Shown here: positions 1-5,265 of the stretch, in pieces | How positions within the stretch are numbered: position 1 is the stretch's first letter | How the letters are laid out: every line of letters begins with the position of its first letter | Origin: an uncultured Clostridia bacterium | Lineage (GTDB): Bacteria > Bacillota > Clostridia > Oscillospirales > Ruminococcaceae | NCBI GenBank assembly: GCA_947630315.1 | Contig: CANRHA010000112.1 | Coordinates: 1 to 5,859 of the forward strand | Length of the DNA stretch: 5,859 bases | Reading direction: 5' to 3' | Notes under the pieces: model-generated | What the model was told of the DNA's origin: nothing | Database searches by the model: none | What the model saw: only the letters and a program-made list of their open reading frames with translations | Position numbers and translations under genes: made by a program

Positions 1-1546
1 GTACTTCATGTGCGCCGCCTCTATAGGAGATATCGTAAACCACCATATGGCCACCTACGGCACCTTGGACAACCTTGCCGATAAGGTCGCCATTCAGATA
101 AACGACACCCACCCGACTCTTGCAATTGTCGAGCTTATGAGAGTTCTGCTCGACGACTGCGGCTACGGCTGGGATATGGCGTGGAACATAGTCTCGAAAT
201 GCTTTGCGTACACTAACCACACCGTTATGGCCGAAGCGCTTGAAAAGTGGAACACCAACCTGCTCCAGACGATAGTTCCGCGCATCTACTCCATTATCGT
301 CGAGATAAACAACCGCTACTGCGGCGAGCTTTGGGAGCGCTACCACGATTCTAACCTTGTCAACCGCATGTCTATAATTTCGGGCGGCAAGGTCCATATG
401 GCAAAGCTCTGCGTCTGCGCCTCGCACCATGTAAACGGCGTTTCTCAGATACATTCCGAAATCATCAAGGAGTCGGTCTTCAAGGACGAGTACAACTATA
501 CGCCCGAGAAGTTCACCAACGTGACGAACGGTATTGCCTACCGCCGCTGGCTCTGCCAGTCAAATAAGCCGCTCTGCGCGCTTTTGGATTCGACTATAGG
601 CAAGAAGTACCGCAAGAACGCTACCGAGCTCAAAAAGTTCGAGGCGTTCAAGGACGACCCCGCCGTTCTGGAGAGCCTTGCAAAGATCAAGCTTGAAAAC
701 AAGACCGCGTTCTCGAAATATGTAAAATCCTCGAGCGGAATAGTTATCGATCCCGACACCATGTTCGACGTTCAGGTAAAGAGGCTTCACGAATACAAGA
801 GGCAGCACCTCAACGCGCTCAATATCGTCGCCGATTACAACTATATCTTAGATAACCCCAACGCCGAGTTCCTGCCCAAGACTTATATCTTTGCGGCAAA
901 GGCGGCCCCGGGCTACTACCTCGCAAAGCAGATAATCAAGCTCATATGGGCGCTCGGCGAGGAGATCAGGAAAAACCCCGTGTTCAAGGGCAAACTCAAC
1001 GTAGTGTTCCTTGAAAACTACAACGTTTCGCTCTCCGAGATACTTATGCCCGCCTCAGAGATATCCGAACAGATCTCGCTTGCGGGAACAGAAGCCTCGG
1101 GCACCGGCAACATGAAGCTTATGCTCAACGGCGCGGTAACTCTCGGAACCCGCGATGGCGCGAACATCGAGATAGGAAACGTAGTCGGCGAAAATAACAT
1201 AATCTACTTCGGCATGACCGCCGAGGAGGCCGAGGCCCGCAAGCAGGGCTACAGCCCGATGAACCTTTACAGCTCGGACAAGGTGATAAAGGCCGCCATC
1301 GACAGAATAGACCACGGATTTATGGGCAACCGCTTCGACGACGTTGTAAGTTCGCTTAAGTTCAGCGATCCCTACATGGTGCTTGCCGACTTCAACGCCT
1401 ACCGCGAAGCGCAGGCAAAGGCCTCAAAAATGTACCGCGATACCAAAAAGTGGCAGTCTATGTCGCTCATGAATATAGCTAACGCGGGCATCTTCTCGGC
1501 CGACAGGGCTGTTGCCGAATACGCCAAGAACATCTGGAATCTCTAA
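1..1546 (+). CDS. glgP: Glycogen/maltodextrin phosphorylase, 5'-truncated
   Basis: Cytosolic PLP-dependent enzyme that removes glucose-1-phosphate from alpha-1,4-glucan ends using phosphate. The reading frame is open from base 2 and enters with Tyr-Phe-Met-Cys-Ala-Ala, which matches the EYF(L/M) motif in the middle of the family, so the ATG at base 8 is internal and the true start lies off the left edge. About 514 residues are visible of an expected 750-850. Family landmarks appear in order: NDTHPTLAIVELMR, YTNHTVMAEALEKW, VNGVSQIHSEI, NVTNGIAYRRWL, VKRLHEYKRQHLN, FAAKAAPGYYLAKQ, and the cofactor site GTEASGTGNMKLMLNG. The PLP-binding Lys codon is at 1115-1117. The C-terminus appears intact. 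No convincing terminator follows the stop codon, so some read-through towards secG is possible. The reaction is known from the family. Whether the preferred substrate is glycogen or maltodextrin cannot be told from sequence. Confidence 0.96.
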   Translation, partial: YFMCAASIGDIVNHHMATYGTLDNLADKVAIQINDTHPTLAIVELMRVLLDDCGYGWDMAWNIVSKCFAYTNHTVMAEALEKWNTNLLQTIVPRIYSIIVEINNRYCGELWERYHDSNLVNRMSIISGGKVHMAKLCVCASHHVNGVSQIHSEIIKESVFKDEYNYTPEKFTNVTNGIAYRRWLCQSNKPLCALLDSTIGKKYRKNATELKKFEAFKDDPAVLESLAKIKLENKTAFSKYVKSSSGIVIDPDTMFDVQVKRLHEYKRQHLNALNIVADYNYILDNPNAEFLPKTYIFAAKAAPGYYLAKQIIKLIWALGEEIRKNPVFKGKLNVVFLENYNVSLSEILMPASEISEQISLAGTEASGTGNMKLMLNGAVTLGTRDGANIEIGNVVGENNIIYFGMTAEEAEARKQGYSPMNLYSSDKVIKAAIDRIDHGFMGNRFDDVVSSLKFSDPYMVLADFNAYREAQAKASKMYRDTKKWQSMSLMNIANAGIFSADRAVAEYAKNIWNL

Positions 1547-1565
1547 AAAAACAGCAAAAGTTTTG

Positions 1566-1625
1566 AATAAAGTATTGCAATTTCAAAACATGTGTGATAT
1601 AATATACGGGATTCAATACTTTATT
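1566..1625. repeat. Perfect 12-bp inverted repeat flanking the secG promoter
   Basis: The left arm AATAAAGTATTG (1566-1577) is the exact reverse complement of the right arm CAATACTTTATT (1614-1625), with 36 bp between them. The left arm ends with the TTG of the -35 hexamer. The right arm ends one base before the GGAGGA ribosome-binding site of secG. The -10 element lies in the spacer. The arms are directly visible. A role as invertible segment, regulator site or read-through RNA hairpin is only inferred. Confidence 0.85.
1575..1603 (+). promoter_or_regulatory. Extended -10 sigma-A promoter of secG
   Basis: The -35 hexamer TTGCAA (1575-1580) is followed by a 17-bp spacer and a consensus -10 TATAAT (1598-1603). 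An extended -10 TG dinucleotide at 1595-1596 precedes it by one base. Transcription would start near 1609-1611, giving a leader of about 30 nt before the secG ATG. This is the best promoter match in the window. It shows that secG can be transcribed independently of glgP. Confidence 0.85.
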
Positions 1626-1626
1626 T

Positions 1627-1632
1627 GGAGGA
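1627..1632 (+). promoter_or_regulatory. Ribosome-binding site of secG
   Basis: GGAGGA lies 6 nt upstream of the secG ATG at 1639, a near-ideal Shine-Dalgarno that fixes the start. It sits one base after the right arm of the inverted repeat. Confidence 0.85.
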
Positions 1633-1638
1633 ATTTAA

Positions 1639-1902
1639 ATGACAGCAGTCAACATAATCAGCGGAATTATACTTGTCATCGCAAGCGTTGCGATCATACT
1701 TTCCGTTCTGTTTTCAGACACTCACAACTCGGGGCTCAACTCCGCAATAGGCGGCTCTCAGGATTCGTTCTTCGGCCGCAACGGCGGAAACACCCGCGAG
1801 GCAAAGATCAACAGAGCTACAACAATCATCGTTATCGTGTTCTTTGTAGTCGCGCTGATCGTAAACGTTCTCTCGGCTTATATCGGCAAACCCGTCGCCT
1901 AA
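1639..1902 (+). CDS. secG: Protein translocase subunit SecG
   Basis: Small inner-membrane partner of SecY and SecE in the Sec channel, which supports SecA-driven protein export. The product is 87 residues, normal for the family (about 70-110). The two-span architecture is clear: membrane segment at about residues 4-26, a cytoplasmic loop holding the signature SGLNSAIGGSQDSFFG (about 31-46), and a second membrane segment at about 60-82. Just before it, the loop's KINRATTI matches the usual L-x-R-x-T motif. The ATG is set by the GGAGGA site 6 nt upstream. The gene has its own strong promoter and an intrinsic terminator downstream, so it looks monocistronic. In many Firmicutes secG is followed by rnr and smpB; here neither follows within the window. 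Identification rests on the loop motif plus topology and is firm despite the short length. Confidence 0.94.
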   Translation: MTAVNIISGIILVIASVAIILSVLFSDTHNSGLNSAIGGSQDSFFGRNGGNTREAKINRATTIIVIVFFVVALIVNVLSAYIGKPVA

Positions 1903-1922
1903 GCCGCGCAAACCGAACTTAT

Positions 1923-1952
1923 TCGCTTTCGGGCGATATGGGGAAATTCCCC
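1923..1952 (+). other. Two small hairpins in the secG 3' region
   Basis: Two potential stem-loops lie between the secG stop codon and its terminator: TCGC (1923-1926) with GCGA (1933-1936) around a 6-nt loop, and GGGGA (1940-1944) with TCCCC (1948-1952) around a 3-nt loop. They may stabilise the mRNA 3' end. The pairing is seen in the sequence; the function is unknown. Confidence 0.4.
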
Positions 1953-1961
1953 GGTAAAAAG

Positions 1962-1983
1962 CAGTCCGGACGGGCTGTTTTTT
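1962..1983 (+). terminator. Intrinsic terminator of secG
   Basis: Stem CAGTCC (1962-1967) pairs with GGGCTG (1972-1977), including one G-U pair, around the loop GGAC. Six T follow directly at 1978-1983. A run of A at 1956-1960 lies upstream. The hairpin sits 60 bp after the secG stop codon and probably ends the secG transcript. Confidence 0.8.
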
Positions 1984-2005
1984 ATTACCCGCGATACGCC
2001 GATTT

Positions 2006-2019
2006 CTGCCGGCCGGCAG
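2006..2019. repeat. 14-bp perfect palindrome upstream of the micro-protein gene
   Basis: CTGCCGGCCGGCAG is its own reverse complement. It lies between the secG terminator and the Shine-Dalgarno of the short gene at 2043. It could be an operator for a dimeric regulator or, if transcribed, a GC-rich hairpin with a 4-nt loop ahead of the ribosome-binding site. No U tract follows, so it is not a typical terminator. Confidence 0.6.
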
Positions 2020-2028
2020 TATTTATTC

Positions 2029-2034
2029 AGGAGG
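2029..2034 (+). promoter_or_regulatory. Ribosome-binding site of the micro-protein gene
   Basis: AGGAGG lies 8 nt ahead of a TTG codon at 2043. This is a full-strength Shine-Dalgarno at ideal spacing. It is the main evidence that the short reading frame downstream is translated and that TTG is its start. Confidence 0.8.
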
Positions 2035-2042
2035 GCTGAGGA

Positions 2043-2071
2043 TTGAAAAAGACTCTTTTTGCGAGGATAAT
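2043..2071 (+). promoter_or_regulatory. Possible internal promoter for ung
   Basis: TTGAAA (2043-2048) and GATAAT (2066-2071), separated by 17 bp, each match the sigma-A consensus at five of six positions. A start near 2078 would give an ung transcript with a leader of about 66 nt but no Shine-Dalgarno. The elements overlap coding sequence of the micro-protein, so a chance match is quite possible. I found no clearer promoter between the secG terminator and ung. Confidence 0.3.
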
Positions 2072-2141
2072 AGTTATAGTCATGGCGGCGCTTATCGTCC
2101 TCGGGATAGTATTTGCGTCATTTTCGGCGCTTTTCATTTAG
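2043..2141 (+). CDS. 32-residue single-span membrane micro-protein
   Basis: This short gene starts at TTG and ends at TAG (2139-2141), with a perfect AGGAGG 8 nt upstream. The product begins Met-Lys-Lys-Thr-Leu-Phe-Ala-Arg, then runs as an uninterrupted hydrophobic segment (about residues 9-32: I, V, L, A, F, G, M, S) to the C-terminus. That suggests a basic N-terminus on the cytoplasmic side and one membrane helix, with no room for an exported domain. The stop codon is 2 bp before the ATG of ung, which has no ribosome-binding site, so its translation probably delivers ribosomes to ung. The length and layout resemble tiny Firmicute membrane proteins such as the Prli42 stressosome anchor and DUF4044-type proteins. 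That likeness is architectural only and I do not assign a function. It could also act purely as a coupling leader peptide. Confidence 0.75.
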   Translation: MKKTLFARIIVIVMAALIVLGIVFASFSALFI

Positions 2142-2143
2142 AC

Positions 2144-2815
2144 ATGGTTACTATAGGCAACGACTGGGATGGGGTTATAGGCGCCGAGTTTGAAAAGGAA
2201 TACTACCTTAAGCTGAGGCAGTTTCTTAAATCGGAATACGCGGCCCGCGACATCTACCCCGGAATGTACGACATATTCAACGCCTTAAAGCTTACGCCCT
2301 ATTCCGAGGTGAAGGCGGTGATTTTGGGCCAGGACCCTTATCACGAACCCGGGCAGGCGCATGGGCTGAGTTTTTCCGTGCGCGACGGCACCGAGCTGCC
2401 GCCCTCGCTTAAAAACATCTACAAAGAGCTTGAAAGCGACATAGGCATAAAGCCTGCCAAAACCGGCGATCTTACCGCTTGGGCGAAGCAGGGGGTGCTG
2501 CTTATGAACGCGGTTTTAACGGTCAGAAGGGGTCAGGCGAACTCCCACCGCGGAATGGGCTGGGAGATATTCACCGACGAGGTGATAAAAAAGCTCAACG
2601 AACGCAGCACGCCGGTTGCGTTTATACTTTGGGGCGCGAACGCGCGGAGCAAGAAAGCGTTTATAACCAACCCGATACACGGCGTTTTTGAATCCGCCCA
2701 CCCGAGCCCGCTTTCGGCCTACGGAGGATTTTTCGGCTCGCGCGTATTTTCGCGGGTCAACAGGTTCTTGGTTGAAAATGAAATACCCCCCATCGACTGG
2801 AGGGTAGAAAAATGA
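2144..2815 (+). CDS. ung: Uracil-DNA glycosylase, family 1
   Basis: Base-excision repair enzyme that removes uracil from DNA after cytosine deamination or dUTP incorporation. The 223-residue product has normal family length and all main motifs: the water-activating loop GQDPYH (residues 62-67, catalytic Asp64), PPSLKNIYKEL, WAKQGVLLMNAVLTVRRGQANSH (uracil-binding Asn in LLMN), FILWG, and the leucine/histidine loop HPSPLSAYGGFFGSRVFS with His186. The GQDPYH motif plus HPSPLS marks family 1 rather than the MUG, SMUG or family-4 enzymes. The ATG at 2144 suits family N-termini (an N-terminal Trp in IGNDWDGVI, then FEKEYY). There is no Shine-Dalgarno in front of it. The start lies 2 bp after the stop codon of the upstream micro-protein, so translation is probably coupled. 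The gene converges with the mutS-like operon on a shared terminator. Confidence 0.97.
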   Translation: MVTIGNDWDGVIGAEFEKEYYLKLRQFLKSEYAARDIYPGMYDIFNALKLTPYSEVKAVILGQDPYHEPGQAHGLSFSVRDGTELPPSLKNIYKELESDIGIKPAKTGDLTAWAKQGVLLMNAVLTVRRGQANSHRGMGWEIFTDEVIKKLNERSTPVAFILWGANARSKKAFITNPIHGVFESAHPSPLSAYGGFFGSRVFSRVNRFLVENEIPPIDWRVEK

Positions 2816-2816
2816 T

Positions 2817-2841
2817 AAAAGCCCCCTCGGAGGGGCTTTTT
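2817..2841. terminator. Bidirectional intrinsic terminator between ung and mutS-like gene
   Basis: Stem AAAAGCCCC (2817-2825) pairs perfectly with GGGGCTTTT (2832-2840) around the 6-nt loop CTCGGA. T residues follow on the plus strand, and on the minus strand the hairpin is followed by a U-rich stretch (complement of 2807-2820). It begins 2 bp after the ung stop codon and lies about 27 bp beyond the stop of the leftward gene, so it probably ends both converging transcripts. Confidence 0.9.
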
Positions 2842-2867
2842 CTATGTCGGAAGGCCGGTGCGGCGTT

Positions 2868-4529
2868 CTACTTCTTTTCCGCCTGGCGCTTTTTTACTTC
2901 CTCAAAGCTCACGCCGAATTTTTCGTAGATGCTCCTTGCGTAGCCGAACTCCTGAGGCTCGGCGCGCTCTATGCGGTAGAGCCGGCGGTCGCCGTCTGAG
3001 GAATCGACCGTAGTTATAAGGCTTACAAGCTTTGTGTCGCCCTCGACCTCGGAATTAAGCTTGTCAAGGCTGCGCGCAAGTTCCAAAAGGTGGGTGGCGT
3101 ATACGCCCCTGACGCCTATGCATCTGAATATCTTGGTCAGCTCGGTGGCTATGTAAACGCATTCCGTCGGCGTGGTCGACTGTATCGACTCGTTCAGCAA
3201 AAGCATACTGTACCTCGTCGCGGTGTCGATAGTCTCCTTGAACTGCTTGCATTCCTGGGTGAAGCGCGAGGTGTTCAGGCCGACCTCCTCCTCTTTCGGG
3301 AAGTGGGTGTAAATGAAGTCGACAGGGGAGATCTCGCACTCGACGCAGGGAACATAAAGCCCCGCTTGGGCGAAGACCTGAATTATGCCGATGGCGCGGG
3401 TATAGGTAGTTTTTCCGCCGTTGTTTGCGCCGGTCAGAACGTAGAACCTGCCGTCGCTGTCAAAATCGCAGGAGTTGGTGACTATCTTGTTTTTGAGGCT
3501 TCCCATCGGGTCGGAGCCGACCATCTGAATGTAAAACGAGAGGTCGAATATGCCCTTTGCGTGCATTTCGCGGTTTTCCATCGGCAGGTATTTCGGTCTG
3601 CACATTTCAAGACCCCTTGCGCGGGCGGCCTCTATCAGCTTTTTTGCGCCGATGTAAAAGCTCATCTGACTCTCAAAGGTAAGAATGTCCTCGGTCGATC
3701 TCTTGAAGTACGCGCGGACGGCGGAGTCGAGGTGGCTTATATATTCGGCGTTGATCTCCTTTAACTCCCTGAACAGAGGGGCCTCGATGTCGTTGGTTCC
3801 GCCGTTGTCGTTGTAAAGAGAATGTGTTTTGCCTATAGGGCGGCCGTTTTCTCCGCTTCTGCCGAGGAGCCAGTCGAAGCGGCCTTTTTTCTTTATCTTT
3901 TCGGTGGATACCGTTAAAAGCATCGCCTCTGTCGGCATAAGCATATCGTCAAAGTTTATGCCCACGGTCACGCTTCTTATGCCCTTTCCGAGAAGCCGCA
4001 GGCACTCGTCGGTCTCGTGCTTTATCTCGTCAAAATATTCCGAATTGTATATAGAGGCAAAGTATCCCGAAAGATCGGCAAGCGCCGCCGAGCGGAATTT
4101 ATCCTTGTTCTTGTCGCAGAAAATATGGCAGTTGGTTATGCATTCTATGTAGGTCTTGAGGCTCTCAAAGCGCTGCTTGAGGGCAAAAAAGCTGTCGGCA
4201 AGGCCCAATTTTGTTATGTTTACATGCTCGTTGACGTAGAGCTTGTGGACGTTCTCGTAAAGCACCGATTCGAGCGAGGAAACGTTCAGAAAATCCTCCA
4301 AAATATCAAGGCGGAAGTTCAGCGTTTCAATGTCGGTCGAAAGCTGAGTGAATATCCTCTGCGCGTTCAGGGCGTACTCGGGGCATATAAGCCGCGATAG
4401 CTGTTCAAGCTCGAGGTTTCTGATATAGTCCTGCGGCAGCTCGGAGAGCTTTGAAGCGCGTTCAAGGCTGAGCCTGCGCTTTTCTTCCGACGGGTACATT
4501 AAATCGACTAAATGCCTTTCTTCCGACAT
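2868..4529 (-). CDS. MutS-family ATPase lacking the mismatch-recognition domain
   Basis: This 553-residue protein carries a MutS core (levers and clamp, about residues 30-340) and a C-terminal MutS ABC-type ATPase (about 345-545). Visible ATPase motifs are Walker A TGANNGGKTT (Lys373), a Walker B-like strand MLLLNES, an STTPTE segment in the signature region, and the switch motif YATHLLELA (His480). Asn446 replaces the usual Walker B Asp, while the catalytic Glu447 is kept. It lacks the N-terminal mismatch-binding domain with its Phe-x-Glu motif and the Smr nuclease domain of MutS2, and it is far shorter than MutS (about 850). It therefore belongs to a short MutS-like family whose substrate is unknown; a role in canonical mismatch repair is unlikely. 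The ATG is set by AAGGAGGA at 4536-4543. The gene is last in an operon, 25 bp after the GNAT gene. Confidence 0.88.
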   Translation of the reverse strand: MSEERHLVDLMYPSEEKRRLSLERASKLSELPQDYIRNLELEQLSRLICPEYALNAQRIFTQLSTDIETLNFRLDILEDFLNVSSLESVLYENVHKLYVNEHVNITKLGLADSFFALKQRFESLKTYIECITNCHIFCDKNKDKFRSAALADLSGYFASIYNSEYFDEIKHETDECLRLLGKGIRSVTVGINFDDMLMPTEAMLLTVSTEKIKKKGRFDWLLGRSGENGRPIGKTHSLYNDNGGTNDIEAPLFRELKEINAEYISHLDSAVRAYFKRSTEDILTFESQMSFYIGAKKLIEAARARGLEMCRPKYLPMENREMHAKGIFDLSFYIQMVGSDPMGSLKNKIVTNSCDFDSDGRFYVLTGANNGGKTTYTRAIGIIQVFAQAGLYVPCVECEISPVDFIYTHFPKEEEVGLNTSRFTQECKQFKETIDTATRYSMLLLNESIQSTTPTECVYIATELTKIFRCIGVRGVYATHLLELARSLDKLNSEVEGDTKLVSLITTVDSSDGDRRLYRIERAEPQEFGYARSIYEKFGVSFEEVKKRQAEKK

Positions 4530-4535
4530 ATTTTT

Positions 4536-4543
4536 TCCTCCTT
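4536..4543 (-). promoter_or_regulatory. Ribosome-binding site of the mutS-like gene
   Basis: On the minus strand AAGGAGGA ends about 6 nt before the ATG at 4529. The strong site shows that the gene is translated independently, although it lies only 25 bp behind the GNAT gene in the same operon. Confidence 0.85.
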
Positions 4544-4554
4544 TTGTTGATCGC

Positions 4555-5265
4555 TCAAATCAGGTCCGCCTGGATCTCCGTCCATACCGGCGTGAACCCG
4601 GAACGAAGAGCGTTTCTGAACGACGGCGTATTGCTCCAATGGCAGCTGTAAAAGGGCGTCTGCCCGGCTTTTATTATCTCATGCGCGAGCGCCGAAGTAA
4701 GCGCCGCGGCTACACCCTGCCTGCGGTATTCGATTCTGACGTCTATCCCTATCTGCATCATCTTTTCCGCGTCCTGAGAAGCTCCGGTAAGGCCGATGAG
4801 TCTTCCGCGGTCGTATGCACCAACGGCCAGTTTGTCTTTTTGCGGTCTTTTTCGGCATAAAGCGTTCGACCACTCTGGCAGATACAGTTCTTTAAAATCC
4901 TCGGGATACATAAGGCGGGTCTCATAACGGCATTTAAGGGGCGTTATGTCGTCGCCCGAAGGCAGAAAGCAGACAGTTTCAAACCTCGGCCTAAAGCCCA
5001 AAGATATCAGCTCCTCTGAAGAGAGCATATCCGAATTTTTAAGCGCCGCCGAGACGGCTTCAAGCTTTTCATCACACACCGAAACGGCGATCCCCGAGCC
5101 GTAGCTTACGGCGAGAAAATCGACCCTGTCGGGGTAGAATACCTTTGCGCCCTCTCGCCGCCGAGAGGCTGTGAAGGTGTTTTTGCGCTTAGTCAGGTCT
5201 TCCGGCTTACAGCCCACGTCGATGGCGGATTGGCGCAGCGCGGTATTTAAAAAATCAGGGTTCAT
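4555..5265 (-). CDS. GNAT family N-acetyltransferase
   Basis: Predicted cytosolic acetyl-CoA-dependent N-acetyltransferase of about 236 residues; the acceptor is unknown. The C-terminal half carries the GNAT fold: LAVGAYDRGRLIGLTG (strands beta 2-3), then IGIDVRIEYRRQGVAAAL, where Arg-Arg-Gln-Gly-Val-Ala is the pyrophosphate-binding motif (about residues 181-186), and PFYSCHWSNTPSFRNALRSGF, the usual motif B end. The N-terminal half (FLNTALRQSAIDVGC, then a segment with SYGSGIAVSV) and the phrase LPEWSNALC fit a clostridial GNAT subfamily with an extra N-terminal domain. The chosen ATG at 5263-5265 gives Met-Asn-Pro-Asp-Phe-Leu-Asn. A TTG at 5269-5271 would add only two residues. The gene overlaps the end of nadE by 11 bp and has no clear Shine-Dalgarno, so its translation is probably coupled to nadE. 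Confidence 0.88.
   Translation of the reverse strand: MNPDFLNTALRQSAIDVGCKPEDLTKRKNTFTASRRREGAKVFYPDRVDFLAVSYGSGIAVSVCDEKLEAVSAALKNSDMLSSEELISLGFRPRFETVCFLPSGDDITPLKCRYETRLMYPEDFKELYLPEWSNALCRKRPQKDKLAVGAYDRGRLIGLTGASQDAEKMMQIGIDVRIEYRRQGVAAALTSALAHEIIKAGQTPFYSCHWSNTPSFRNALRSGFTPVWTEIQADLI

Noticed and set aside
8..10. ATG at base 8 as the start of glgP
   Set aside because: The frame is open upstream to the window edge, and Tyr-Phe-Met continues a conserved internal phosphorylase motif, so the gene begins outside the window.
1560..1589. Inverted repeat GTTTTGA/TCAAAAC as a terminator of glgP
   Set aside because: The stem is only 7 bp and AT-rich, the loop is long, and no T tract follows. 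It overlaps the secG -35 region and may be chance in AT-rich DNA.
1512..2039. Open frame of 175 codons on the plus strand overlapping the end of glgP and all of secG
   Set aside because: It covers secG in another frame and runs through the promoter and terminator of secG. The predicted product is rich in Arg, Ser and His with no domain, and its start lies inside glgP. SecG is unmistakable in the competing frame.
3090..3764. 224-codon plus-strand frame antisense to the MutS-like gene
   Set aside because: It lies opposite a gene with clear ATPase motifs and has no ribosome-binding site or recognisable family. It is a codon-bias shadow, as are the antisense frames at 3829-4152 and 4017-4400.
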